Assembly: GCF_902148855.1 (NCBI RefSeq)
Contig: NC_043964.1
Location: 33,899,984 to 33,963,983 of the forward strand
Reading direction: 5' to 3'
DNA from: Sphaeramia orbicularis
Lineage: Eukaryota; Chordata; Actinopteri; Kurtiformes; Apogonidae
DNA length: 64,000 nucleotides
Part shown: one piece after another, positions 22,401-33,767 of the stretch
Layout of the letters: each line of letters opens with the position of its first letter
Numbering within the stretch: position 1 is the stretch's first letter
The notes under the pieces: model-generated
The model's database searches: none
Told to the model about the DNA's origin: nothing
What the model saw: the letters and a program-made list of their open reading frames with translations, nothing else
Translations under genes and position numbers: made by a program

Positions 22401-25400
22401 CATAACTTTTTGAGTTATCTTGTTAACAGACAAACAAACAAACAGACAAACTCCAGTGAAAACATAACCTCCTTGACGGAGGTAATTAATGTCAAGGAGA
22501 AGAAGAAAGTAATTTCACATCCAGCTTTTCATGTCACTCAAACTATGCAACAGTAACCTCAGAGGATCAGAGGGCTTCACTGGGAGATACAACTGAGTGT
22601 CATCAGCATAATAAAAGGAAACACCATGCAGGTCCCACAATCAATCCTTGCGGTAACTCATATGTATTAATACTTAAGGACAACAGACAAGTTTTGGCAG
22701 ACCCACAAAACTTTGTTTTGTAAATAATATGTGAACCAGCCCAATGTCATCCATGACAAGCCTACCCAGTACCTCAGTCTATCAGCTACTATACCATGGT
22801 CAAGTTTATCAAAAACAACACTCAGATCCAGCAGGACAAGGACTGAACACATAACCAAGTCACTATTCATCAAAAGATCATTGGTAACCTTAAGGAGAGC
22901 TGTGTCTTCTGAAAAGATGCTATTACCTTTTTTATTTTAATTGATTATTATTTGTTTTTATTATGTTTTAATTACAATGGTGTGTTTTTAACTTGTCTCT
23001 TTTCCATTTTTGTAAAGCACTGTGAATTGCCCTGTGTATGAATTGTGCTATAGAAATAAATTTGCCTTGCCTAAAGCAGCAGGTTATTAACTGAACAGAA
23101 ATTGGACAAAGATAAAAAATTCTCCAGAAAAGTAGAATCAGTCAGGTTACTTTTATTTATTTACTTACTTTTAAGCTAAAGGTCAAGAACTTATGCAGTA
23201 CTTGTTATACTTTATTTCACTCTAAATAAAGATCAAAACTAGTGGATGGTGACACCACAGGAAGGCCACAAGACTCAAAGAGAAAATGCAAACTCTACAC
23301 AGAATATAATTACTGATAATTCTAGCTTTACTTCTAGAAAAATAAACATTTACCGTTGCAGCCATATGATTCTGTTGTGGGGACGTGTTTATATGGGCGT
23401 TCATATCCATTGATGCATCTGCAAACTCCTAAATTGCCACACTCAGCAAGTGGTCCACAGCAGTCTGCTGTACAGTTCGAATGAGCTGAAGAGAGACAAT
23501 GTAATAATATGAGAATATAACAAGAGAATTAATATGATTTGTGTATCACTCTTTTTCACGTTTTTTGACTGTTGAGCCATATTTACAGTGCGTGATGTCA
23601 ATTTTTCTTTTTGTTTGGGTAAAGGTTATTGTGGATGTACTTACAACATAAGTACAACAGCACCTGTGCCATGTAAATACAGAAATAGCACATCTAATTT
23701 TGTCAGCTCTTTCAACCTTTTCAGTCCTATGCCATGGTAATGAGGTTTTTGTGTCATGGCTGTGAAAACATTTAATATCACTGCAGGTGGGCCAATGAAA
23801 ACCAAGACACATAAATTACAAAGTTACAAAAGTCTATTATTAAATATTTCTGAATTCTTCCTCTTTCGTTTCATTTTTTATTTATGTTTGATTTGTTCTA
23901 TCTTCTTTCATTCTTTTATTTTCAGCATTACTTTCCATTTTGGAGTGCTGATTATTATGTATATTGGATTTTTTTTAACCTCAGATTTGTGTTTTTTTAT
24001 CAGGTCAATGACAATATCTTATAACATTTGACAGTACATATTTAATAATACTAATACTACTGCTACTATAATATAATCTGAAATTAGAGATGTCTGCAGT
24101 TTTGTTGTGCACACCTTCAACAAGTCTCTTCCATTACACCACACTTTACTTGTTGATAATGAAATGTAAAACATTAAATCACCACAGTACTTACATGTGA
24201 TATATCCCATGTCCTGAGTTGGCTTTTGTAATGGTTTATAGATGAAGAATCCACCAGGACACAGAACCACCTCCGTTTGTAAATTTTTATAGTCACATGA
24301 CATATAACTAATGTGGGCATTTCCTATTACTGATGGAGACTCAGGTGTTGGATCATCAAATGTAATATAAAGAGGTGACTTTGAGCCACCACGATAGCTA
24401 TACGCACATTTTGGATAAACTCTGTCTCCACCAATCCCTGTGAAGCGCCAAAACTTGTTATAGAGCGATACATCATTTTTGGGAAAACCAGGGATCATAT
24501 ATGAATAAAATCCTGCATTGCGCCACGTCTCTGTAATATTTGTGTATGTATCACAGGCATCTGTAGAAAGGCAGAAATTGGCAATAATGACAAAGTGATA
24601 ATTGGTTGTGCACATTAATACAAGTTCTTGTTTTGTCTTGAGAAAAGTTCATGTGTGTTTTGATTCTAAGTCATTCTTTAGTTGCTGTATACAGACCTAC
24701 GCAAGGAGGAGTTTCATCAGGAACGAGCTGGAAGCCTTTATGACATTTACAAACATAACTTCCAAGATTGTTGGTACAGGCGCCGTTGTCTCCACAGACA
24801 TTGTCAAGACATTCATCATAATCTACAGAGAGCAGGAGTGAAGGTATACAGCATTATTTTAGTTTTATAGCTGGTGTAATGTTAACAAACAATAACTGTA
24901 AAACAGAGGAACTCATTTTCAGATTGTACCTATGCATGGGTTGGTCCCTGAAGGTGGTAAAGTTGAATTTTCTGCAGTGAATCCATCCATACAGGTACAG
25001 ATGTGTGATCCGGTAGTATTGTCACATTTAGAGTAATATCCACAAAGTTCAATACTGTTCTCACACTCATCTGTGTCGGTCAACACATGAAACAGACATG
25101 ATATTTTAGTTGAGTATGTAAAGACAACTAGCTACCATTAGGCCACGTCTACTTTCTGCTTCCACATGCTCTTTGCTGTGCTGTGTCCGATCAAAATGTC
25201 AGTGTAAGACCAGAGACAGGCTGTGAGTACTGTGTGTCTACTTTGTCCAGATTTTTGTCTCTTTGACCAAACCGTCACACTAAGAGTAGTGCACTAAATG
25301 AGATAAGCAGGATGAAGCAGAGGCTGTTTTCTATTGCTCACACAGCATTAGTGATTGACTGGTGTACAAACTTGCTGCCAACATGGCTATATGACCTTTT

Positions 25401-26478
25401 TTATAAAGGCAACGTTAAAATCAAATAGAACACAAAGATTATTGCAAAAATTGAGTGGCAGGTTACAGTAACTGTTTTGGGATATATACTTAGCGCCATT
25501 AAAAATGCACGGTCCAAACGTGGTGTAATTTCCAGAAAAGAATTTGCTCAGGTGCCTTTTTTGTATATGTTGCTCATGAGATCAGTAAAACAATTAACAG
25601 CTGTATTTTTTTCATTCCCAACACGCACGATGTTGGTGTTAGGACTAATCCTTTAATGTCAAACATCGGATCAGATCGGATCCCTCAGGACAGGATCATG
25701 AGACTTGTCAGTTCCATGAGTCGTCGCTGCACTGCCTGTTTGGAAGCCAGTGGTGGATACACCCGATACTGAATGATGACAGTTTTACTTTCTGAGTACC
25801 TGTATTCAGTGACTGAATAAACCTGTTAAGTTGATCACAATTTGTCCACAGTTCATTCTCTAATGACCAATGCTTCCCTCTTTAATATGAAGGTAACCCC
25901 AAACCAATTAATTTAATATATCTCCAAATATACATATTATTCTGACCCGTGCGTTTTTAATAGCGCTAAGTATACATTGTGCCACAGCTCTGTAATATTT
26001 GTGCATGTATCACTAGCATCTGTAGAAAGACAGACAATGGCAACAATGACTAAGTGGAAATTGGTAGTGCACATTGATGCAAGATCTTATTTTATCCTGA
26101 GAAAACACCATTCATACCAGAAGATGTATTTGTAGTTACAGGGATTATCAGTAAACCTAAAAAGAAAAGGGAGAGTTTGAAAAATAATATGTTTGACATC
26201 ACTTGTGTTCTATTCTAAATTCAGTCATTGCTAATCAAGTAAAGTCAGTCCAATACAATTTCAATGTTGTTGTTTTTTTAAACAAATTTTTCCCACTACA
26301 AAACTAAAATCTAATTGGACAGACATTAACAAGTAATATTTCAACCCAAAAACTTGATATTTTCACCACACAACTAAAATTGTAATAAAAAAATTCCTAT
26401 TTGAGAAACTACCCTTGGTTAAAAAGTTAAAACTTGAATACACTCACCCAGGAGAAGAGTTGAGATGAAGAATTGCAT
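17964..26478 (-). CDS. EGF-TM7-type adhesion GPCR with D8C module, copy B
   Basis: Tandem paralogue of copy A with the same 25-exon plan, ATG exon to TAA (17964-17966). Domains: signal peptide, two EGFca, D8C, EGF, five EGFca, GAIN/GPS, 7TM and tail. Splice sites are conserved throughout. One EGFca exon (21919-22043) is 125 nt where A and C have 126, so the frame is lost there and a stop follows. That exon is symmetrical (phase 1-1), so skipping it would restore the frame; otherwise the gene is a young pseudogene. Coding sequence elsewhere differs from A at few positions. The 5' introns are shorter because A gained a foldback element and other insertions. Expression cannot be judged from sequence. 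Confidence 0.8.
19563..20970 (-). CDS. Copy B GAIN domain and GPS exons
   Basis: Exons 20933-20970, 20709-20789, 20585-20614, 20325-20487, 20129-20257, 19875-20050 and 19563-19766. The GPS exon keeps [10 protein letters not shown] and its translation equals that of copy A. Confidence 0.87.
21197..22292 (-). CDS. Copy B EGFca exons 3-7, one frameshifted
   Basis: Exons 22149-22292, 21919-22043, 21672-21815, 21419-21565 and 21197-21343. The second is one base short at 'ccccacaatactgtc' (about 22014-22023) compared with 'ccccacaaatattgtc' in copy A. The third begins D-I-N-E-C instead of D-I-D-E-C, which could weaken calcium binding. The other modules match copy A. Confidence 0.8.
22335..22485. 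repeat. Short interspersed repeat 'acctccgccaagg' family, member 3
   Basis: Partial copy: 'caccaccaaaatcatttgtt', 'atccgtccataactttttga', an AAAC run, then 'cctccttgacggaggtaatt'. It joins directly to sequence that follows the matching EGF exon, so this intron was shortened relative to copy A. Confidence 0.55.
22500..23070 (-). mobile_element. L2-type LINE reverse transcriptase fragment (copy B)
   Basis: Same fragment as 9342-9945, with '[20 protein letters not shown]' and 'LPQGLIVGP' on the minus strand. The site filled by the solo LTR in copy A is empty here ('tttcacatccagcttttcat'). Confidence 0.68.
23354..23485 (-). CDS. Copy B EGF exon following D8C
   Basis: A 132-nt phase 1-1 exon equivalent to 10209-10340; [13 protein letters not shown] is unchanged, while the C-terminal loop differs ([11 protein letters not shown]). 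Confidence 0.8.
24195..24560 (-). CDS. Copy B D8C-like exon
   Basis: A 366-nt exon matching the copy A D8C exon, with '[16 protein letters not shown]' and '[14 protein letters not shown]' conserved. Between them it differs from A at more positions than the 7TM exons do (for example [13 protein letters not shown] against YSGATDSPIYIRF), as expected for a ligand-facing domain. Confidence 0.72.
24697..25070 (-). CDS. Copy B EGFca exons 1-2
   Basis: Exons 24930-25070 and 24697-24822, both phase 1-1, equivalent to copy A exons at 11630 and 11397. All six cysteines of each module are kept. Confidence 0.8.
25489..25970. mobile_element. Tc1-like deletion derivative
   Basis: Inverted ends (cttagcgccattaaaaatgc and cgtttttaatagcgctaag) are flanked by TATA on both sides. 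A plus-strand remnant reads '[18 protein letters not shown]', resembling the C-terminal end of Tc1-type transposases. Copy A has no insert at the matching place (near 12645). Confidence 0.7.
25971..26019 (-). pseudogene. Relic D8C exon in copy B
   Basis: Reads [14 protein letters not shown] behind an acceptor. The first conserved cysteine has become Ser. A Tc1-like element (25489-25970) begins right after the homologous stretch, so this stump is even less usable than that in copy A. Confidence 0.65.
26118..26478 (-). CDS. Copy B signal peptide exons
   Basis: Exon 26448-26478 starts at ATG 26476-26478 ([11 protein letters not shown]) and exon 26118-26156 continues L-L-I-I-P-V-T-T. Both borders are the same as in copy A. 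Confidence 0.78.
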
Positions 26479-26935
26479 TTTGACACTGACACATCACAGT
26501 TGAAGAGTCTAATAAATCCAAATGATCAAGCTTAAAATTTGCACAGCACCTAAAAAGTGTGTTTAAACGACCTGGTGTGAATGCAAATTCAATTGAATCT
26601 TCGTGAATAGCAAAGACAACAGAAAGTAGAAGGAAGGATGACATTCAGTCATGTAGCTCTGTTACAGCAGTGGAAGGTGTCTCTTAAAATTATTGACAGA
26701 AGAGAAACTCTTAAATATAAAACAATTACTTTTTGAAAATTCATCATCTTGTGCCCTGTAGTCATGTCAGCATTTATTTAAAAATGCAGACAAAATGTTC
26801 ATGTTCTGGGTAAATACTTCTGGTGAGAGTGTCAACAAACTGTGAGCTAACATGTGGCCTCGTCCAAGTGTATTTGGAGTCTTCACTATTTCCACAAGCC
26901 TCTGGGACACGCCCACATTCACTGGTTCCTGTAGT
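26479..26935 (-). promoter_or_regulatory. 5' flank and probable promoter of copy B
   Basis: Homologous to 15302-15740 of copy A. The CCAAT motif of A reads 'cacctaaaaag' here and is lost. Position and conservation are the only support for a promoter. Confidence 0.33.
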
Positions 26936-26939
26936 GGTA

Positions 26940-27527
26940 AAATTATGTCACTTATGTAACTGTCAAACCCAGGTCACTTAGGCCAGTCATATCTGACATT
27001 TGTGTGATTCCTATCTGACTAGGTATACTCATATCATTATACAACTTGTGTGCCTCTTACTTTAAACCTTTTCTATTCTCTCTGTGATCATGCTGACACA
27101 TGGCATAAGGCATTCTACACTATCCATATCTAATGTCACAGTACACTCTTGGACCATCATACAGTAGAAGGACATGGAGTGTTTTGTCTCTTGCTGATGC
27201 ACATGACCAGAGCCCCCCCCATCTCACATCTTGTGGTTCTCCCCCATTCTGAGTGTCTCCTATCTATGTCATGATGGCTCCATGATGTTTTGACCACTTG
27301 TTAGTTGACTTTCACTTTGCCCTCTTTTCTATAAGAATCATGTTTGTTATGCCATATCTAGTGTGTATAAAAACTCACTGCCTGTGCTCCTCCTTTCCCC
27401 TTTTCCTCCTACACTTCAGCTTTGTGCTTTTGTTAGAAAGGGGTCCTCATTGCAAGGGGTGAATAAAACTCACACTTAAGAAAAGCTTTGACCTTTGTGT
27501 TCTCTATTGACAGATTTTTCCACCACA
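26940..27527 (+). mobile_element. Solo LTR upstream of copy B
   Basis: A 588-bp unit begins TGTAGTGG, ends CCACCACA and is flanked by TTCC (26936-26939 and 27528-27531). It has a TATA-like 'gtataaaa' and an AATAAA in plus orientation, as in an LTR. The matching place upstream of copy A (about 15745) is uninterrupted, so it is younger than the duplication. Fossil with no internal region. Confidence 0.75.
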
Positions 27528-28889
27528 TTCCTGATCGGTTAGTAGTCTGTATTTGACAATTCTCACCAGGTTGTCAGCCTGGTTTTGGTGTGAGACATCC
27601 ACTTTGACAAGTAAACATATAGCAGACAATGGACCTACTCTAAACATCACAGGTAACAATCATTTTTTGTTGTGTACTTGACTGAATCACAGGATGTTTC
27701 TAGTCAAGAAAATACATTTTGTTGCATATGCACAATATGAGTGTAACAAATAAAACTGTTAATTATCAAAAAAAAAAAGGAAACCAATTGGTCCGTCATT
27801 ATTAAGTGAAATACCTTATTTCCTCTTGTGTATTTATAATTGCTCTTTAACCAAGCAAAAATAAGCTTTACCTGATTACTCGATTAATCAAAGGAATTTT
27901 CAGTAGAATACTCGAATACTAAAATATTCAATAGCTGCAGCCCTATATGAATTCAACCTATAGTTTTACTGCTACAGTGTTAAACAAATAATCTGTACCA
28001 AAAACAATACCCCTTGCCTCCCCTTTGGGGAGCGGGGTAATGAACACTTACTTGTGCAACCGTATGAATCTGGTTCGGGGAGGTGTTTTTCCAGGATTTC
28101 ATATCCACTGACACAAATGCATCCTCCCTCATCAGTACACTGTGCAAGTGGTCCACATGAGTCTGCTTTACAGTCAGTATGATCTGAAGAAAAACAACAA
28201 ACAATACTTATACTTAATTTATAAGTTTCATATGACTAGTGTTATACCTCATCTAGTGTTTACTGACTGCAAACAATTTTATTATGTATTTTTGTCATTT
28301 GTTTGCATCTGTAAAATTTAGCGACTGTATATACTGTAGATTCCAGAACATCAGTGCAGCATAAAAACAGATATGGAACATTTAATTTTTCCTGCTCTGT
28401 ACTTGTACCTCAGCAGAAAGTGAAAACACAGCCCTTACATTGTAAACATGTCACAACAAATTAGCGAAACTTACCAAGTATTGCACACACTTGGAATTTA
28501 CTCGATTTATGTACTATAAGTGAAAGCAAATGTGCAACTTTCAAGCAATTTTCTGGCAATGTGGTGTTACTGAACTCAAAAAGAAAAGATGAAATGCATG
28601 GATTTTGTAGTCTAAAGCTGGTCTCTTAATATGCACAATTTATATTCAGTTTATATATACTATGAAGACAACAATGTGACCAAAACATCAGTATGCACAA
28701 GGCCGCATTGCATAGGTTGTGATGACTGCTGGTTAAAATAATGCAAATTTGTTGAGGTTGTTGACAACCACTGTATCCACAATTCCAGCATATCGAACTC
28801 CATTATACCATACTTGTATGTACCATATTGTTTGCATTTGTTGTACACATCTTTCTTCTGTTTTAGTGTTTTTACTTGCTTCTTGTAGC

Positions 28890-28975
28890 CTGCTGTTGTG
28901 CCCTCTGTCAAAGCACTTTGTAAACTTTGTTTTTAAAGGTGCTATACAAATAAAGCTATTATTATTATTATACTT
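28890..28975 (+). repeat. LINE-type 3' tail
   Basis: Reads 'aaagcactttgtaaactttg' then 'gctatacaaataaagc' and an ATT microsatellite, the usual end of L2-mobilised fish retroposons. Confidence 0.5.
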
Positions 28976-29528
28976 GTTCTCTCTAACAAATTCTGTAATG
29001 TCACCTGCCGAATGGATAAAATTGTTTAAATTAAGATACTGCGCTCATTTTATAGTATTCCATTAACTGCACTGTTGGCAGACATTCATCATTTATCATA
29101 GACAAGTTATTGCATACTTACAAATCACATATCCCTTGCTATCAAGTCACTTGATAGCATGATCAAATAGAAACATATATAAACCAGCTAACCAGCAGTA
29201 TACCTGATTTGTAAACCAATTCAGCAGCAGTAAACCAGACACCTTAGCAGATATCTCATATCTTATTCATCTACAGTACCATTAGCCAACTTTGCATAAT
29301 TTCAATTTAGCTAGCTGTTGCTAGTAACATCAAACGTTGTTTAACAATATAAAAAGTTACGTACCTCTATAGTTGGATTACTTTTCTGCCTCCTCTTTTC
29401 TCTGCTTCCAAACTGTGCAGCTCAGGGCTTGGAAGGCCTTTTCATGCTGATAAAGTCTGCAGCCTTTATTCCCTGGATGCTTAGTTCAACACTTGGCTGA
29501 AGCAGTCGTCCAGCTCAGCTCTGTCACA

Positions 29529-30181
29529 GGCTGGTTTATGCTTACCGCACGAACGTGACGTGCGGGAAATAGACACGGGGAGTCGGCACCAGAGTATGGT
29601 GGGGTGGCTGCACGCGGCGTCTATTCCCAAACTGCAGGGGGCAGAAAAATTCATCAGTTTGTTTTCTGTTTTCACATAGTTATCAATAAACTTATGTCCT
29701 CCGGAGGGAAATTTGTGTCTGTTTCCTGTGTTTAATAAAATTCCAGAGCCAGCTCAACTCTTTCAGAATCCGTGGGACGTTTGGGCTCCCCCTGGGTCTC
29801 CACTTCTCCTTTTGTCGGTCTTTTTTGCCTTCACATATCTGTCCCGAATGTTTTCCTAGTTTTTTTTTTTTTTGTTTGTTTTTTTGCCCACTCCTCCTGT
29901 TTGCCGACTGTCGCTGCAATTTCCCTCCATGAATTGTTCACTACACGGCTGTGGCGGTGGTCCCGGTGTGAGGAATCATACGAGTGCCTGTACTTCTACC
30001 ACCAGGAGCTCCTGAATGTCAGCCATGTCGTCCGCGCGTCGTTTACAAATTTTCTGAGGAGCGCGACGCGGAAAGCTTCCACTTGAAATTGGCCGCGCGA
30101 AGGGGCGGGGCTGTGAAAATGACGTCAATTGACCACATGAAGCCGCGCGGAGCTCGCTGACGCGGTAAGCATAAACCAGCC
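29529..30181 (-). mobile_element. PIF/Harbinger-like element with MADF remnant
   Basis: Perfect inverted ends (ggctggtttatgcttaccgc and its complement) with TCAC nearby on both sides. The minus strand encodes 'NNSWREIAATVGKQEEWAKK' and later 'IRDRYVKAKK', matching the MADF/Myb-like protein of Harbinger elements. The frame is interrupted, so it is nonautonomous. It sits in the intron-like gap of fragment D. Confidence 0.68.
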
Positions 30182-31032
30182 TTCACTCTCACGCACACAC
30201 GCGCTGAGCACCGGGTCAGGGAGAGTTCACCTGAGAAATTACAGGGGGGGTTGATGTTTCTTTTTTGTTTTTTTTTTCTAATTTCTTTATTATCAAGACA
30301 GTTAATGACAAATTTTCACATTATCAGTATTAGTATTTCTTTATTTACTATAATTGTTATTGCTATTATTAGTTTTTTATTTATTTATTTTGCCAACCGG
30401 TGGTACCCCTCCCCCCCCAGTGGTTGGCACCCTAGGCAACTGCCAATGTGTCCTATGCCAGTAGCCCTGATCAAGTGGATGAACCATTGGTACATAGATG
30501 TCTATAGGTGTTTATAGATGTAGAATCCACCAGGACACAGAGCCACACTCACTGGAAAACTCATACCAGTACATGAGCCATGTTGACCATAAGCATCTGC
30601 TGTTTCTGGGGTGGAAGACTCAGCAGTTGGATATTCAAATGGAGAATGAATTGTACGCCAAACACCACCATAATTCAGATCAATACATTCTGATATAATT
30701 CTGTCTTCACCAATTCCTATGAAACACCACCATTTGTTCAAAAGGCCCTTATCGTCTTTGGGAAAGCCAGGAAACTTGGTTGATGTAAATCTTCTGCTGT
30801 GCCAGGGTTCACTTAAGTTTTTGTATCCATCACAAGAACCTGTATGAAGGTAAACAATGGCAATAATGACTTGAGAGTTAAAACATGGAAATAAGTTTAG
30901 TTTTTTTTCCTTGTGTGGACATTATTCATACCAGGAGGAAAACCTGTAGTTACAGGTATTGTCAGCAAACCCAAAACAGAGATGATGAAACGTTATTGTA
31001 GAAGAATCACAGAGAGCAGAATTTTCCTTAAA

Positions 31033-31034
<2 letters not shown>

Positions 31035-31072
<38 letters not shown>
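31035..31072 (+). repeat. (GT)n microsatellite
   Basis: About 18 GT units next to the fragment D linker exon. Confidence 0.9.
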
Positions 31073-31075
<3 letters not shown>

Positions 31076-31079
31076 CAAA

Positions 31080-32205
31080 CACAGCCTCTCGAGCCACATC
31101 CTTAAGAGGTGTGACCAAAAAACAGACAGCCCTACTTTGAGAATAACATTTCTTCAATCTGTCCCTTTCGTTTGACATAAATATGCAAGTAGTATTACTT
31201 TATAAAGAAAACAACATGATATTGTATTATATTTGTTTGCATTAGCATCTAACATTACAGCATATAGACTTAAAACCATGACTTTATGACCATATTCATT
31301 ATTTTCTGTATGGATACTGACATGTTGCTAATATTACTATGACCAGAGCTCAACTTTTACCTTAGTAGAAGACATTTCATTACTGAATGCATATGAAACC
31401 TCAACTTATCCCTAATGGAAAAATGACATGGCACAAAAATTCTGGATGCATTTTAATTAACAAAATGAAAAAAAAAAATCACACACAATAACAATCTAAT
31501 ACACTCACATAAATATATACAGAAGGAAAGATAAAATGTGCAAATGTTTGTTGTACAAAACAAGCGTGCCTGGGTTTCCACTAACAAAATTCTGTCAAAC
31601 TGTGGATAGTTACTCTGTACAAATGTATCAGGGTCAATTATTCTGTAGCAATGTGGATATGCAAATAATATTGTACATTAGTTATTGTTGTAACTACACA
31701 TAATCTGGTTATTCTCTTTTCATTTCTTTTAGTTTATAACCGACAGGTTGGGCCTCCGAGTCAGTATGTGGAACTTTTCATTTGAGTCTGTACCCCAACA
31801 GTTACTTTATAGTGTGACACTGCCCGCTATAATTAGTGTTTTCGTATCTTTACCTCTTCCCTGTTGTTTCTGACTCTATGGGAGAGGTAAGTGGCCCTGC
31901 AGTGGGGGGAAATTTCCATTTTAGCCTCTGCTAATTTCATTTTTAAGTGAACTGGCTACCTTAAACTTTCTATGAAGTGCTTATGATGTACTAAAACACA
32001 TTTCTATGTCATTTAATCTGTGTAGTGGCATGCTTTATGAAACTCACTGAACGGACGTTTTTGGATTCATGCTGCTTTTGTTAGGAGCCGAAAAGATTAA
32101 ATGGAGACTGCCTCCAAAAGTTGTACATGTACGAGTCTCTTCCTTAAACACAACATTCACAACGTAGAGTCCGACACCACCGGTTATGCAAACACTTCAT
32201 ACTGT
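31080..32205. other. Spacer without recognisable gene
   Basis: AT-rich, short open frames only. I looked for a signal exon for fragment D on the minus strand and saw none. Confidence 0.45.
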
Positions 32206-32214
32206 GACCTATAT

Positions 32215-32942
32215 CAGGGGTGTCAAACATGCGGCCCGGGGGCCAAAACCAGCCCGCCAAAGGGTCCAATCTGACCCGCAAGATGAATTAGTGAAATACA
32301 AAAATTACACTGAAGATATTAACAATCAAGGATGTCAAAATAAATTTAGTTCAGTTCTATCTAAAGTGGGTCAGACCAGTAAAATACTATCATAATAAAG
32401 TATAAATAATGAAAACCACCAATTTTTCTCTTTGTTTTAGTGTAAAAAAAGTAAAATTACACAAAAATGTTAACCTTTACAGACTAGCCTTTTACAAAAA
32501 ATGTGAAAAACCTGAACAAATATGAACAACTTGGAATGTCTTAAGAGATTTAAGAGTAATTTTACCAATATTCTGTCTGTTATTAAATGTTTTGTGCGTT
32601 TGTAGATCCACTGTGATCTGTACGTTGTATTGAACATGTAAAAATGAGAAGCTGAGGCCAAATAATGGCATAAATTGTTAAAATTGCACTGTTTTTTCTT
32701 AATAAATTTCATTTTGGTCATGGTTCATGTTTTTCCATATTTTTTTAAAAGATAGTTTGTAGATGTAGAAATTTTGATCATATAATCTTACTTTTTTCAC
32801 TCTAAAACAAAGAAATTAGACATACAAATTTTGGAATTGATATTATTTATGTATTATTATGTTATTATTTTAATGATCTGGCCCACTGCAGGTCATATTG
32901 GGTTTTATGTGACCCTGAACTAACATGAGTTTGACTCTCCTG
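32215..32942. mobile_element. hAT-like MITE ('caggggtgtcaaac' family), member 1
   Basis: Inverted ends CAGGGGTGTCAAAC and GAGTTTGACTCTCCTG. Flanking 8-mers are ACCTATAT and ATCTATAT, a near-perfect target duplication typical of hAT. The interior is AT-rich and non-coding. Confidence 0.72.
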
Positions 32943-33764
32943 ATCTATATGATCTGTCTCTGTAGAACAGAAGTTGTGAGACAACTGTACAACTCCTGAT
33001 TTATTTCAACCTCATGGCAGCAACAAAACATGTTACATTAACACAGAGCTGGTTCTGATTAATCTGAAGTCCTAGACAACATTTCCACTGGTCCTCCTGG
33101 AATCACAGCGGGAAAACAAATAGAAAGTCCTAATGAGGGAATGTGCTGAGGTGGAAGGCAGCTCTGTAGACATAACCTTGGCAGTGGCATACACAGTGAG
33201 ACCCCATAAACTAAACTGGAGTGATAGTTTAGTCATTGATTAAAAAAAAGAGGAAGAAACAACAAAAAAACAAACGAACTGTGGTCTTATTCTGCACAGA
33301 CACAGACTCAGCCTCACAAGTAAAGATGGTCTGACTTTTTCTGACTTCAGTTTAACTATCTCGTGGTGTAACTACTGCTGCAACTTATTTCCACTTAACA
33401 ACCAGCAGGAAGTCAGCATGAAAGGAGACACAGATCAATGAAACGCATAAGTCTAAGCAGCTAAAATAATAACTTCAACACTCTTTGCAAAAGAGTTGGA
33501 CTGTTTTCCTGAGTTAAAACTAGCTCATTGTTCTTTCCCCTTTTACTCTGGAACTTGTTCATACACAGCCTGGAAAACCACCTTTACCCTTGACTGCAAC
33601 ACACATTTACTGTGACATTGTGTGCCACATTTATGCAGTGTCACAACTATTTCCATCACTTTTTCATCAAATTAAATTGCAGAACCTAGACCTGACCAAC
33701 TTAACTGACTTAACTGACCATTGTAACGCTGCCCCCAAATCTGTTTAAATCTGTTGTTTACCAG
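32943..33764. other. Spacer without recognisable gene
   Basis: No coherent open frame, terminal repeat or splice pattern seen. Confidence 0.45.
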
Positions 33765-33767
33765 TCA

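Larger units (their letters stand above)
28052..30970 (-). pseudogene. Orphan 5' fragment of a fourth receptor (copy D)
   Basis: Three exon-like pieces in receptor order on the minus strand: signal/linker exon 30932-30970, D8C exon about 30511-30840, and the EGF exon 28052-28183 (D-H-T-D-C-K-A-D-S-C-G-P-L-A-Q-C), which is intact with good splice sites. The linker has lost its AG acceptor (GG instead). The D8C frame ends at a stop right after 'GFYIYKHL', before the usual G-Y-V-T-C, and 'WWRFTGIGG' has become 'WWCFIGIGE'. I find no start exon and no GAIN or 7TM exons. It is the stranded 5' end of a lost copy; its sequence is closer to copy C than to A or B. Confidence 0.72.

Noticed and set aside
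1275-27696. Copies A and B as one gene duplicated falsely in assembly
   Set aside because: They differ by several precise insertions with target duplications, by exon substitutions and by intron content. A long-read check is still worthwhile.
28660-29066. Open frames of 83 and 105 codons on opposite strands
   Set aside because: They overlap a LINE tail and low-complexity hydrophobic sequence with no recognisable motif.
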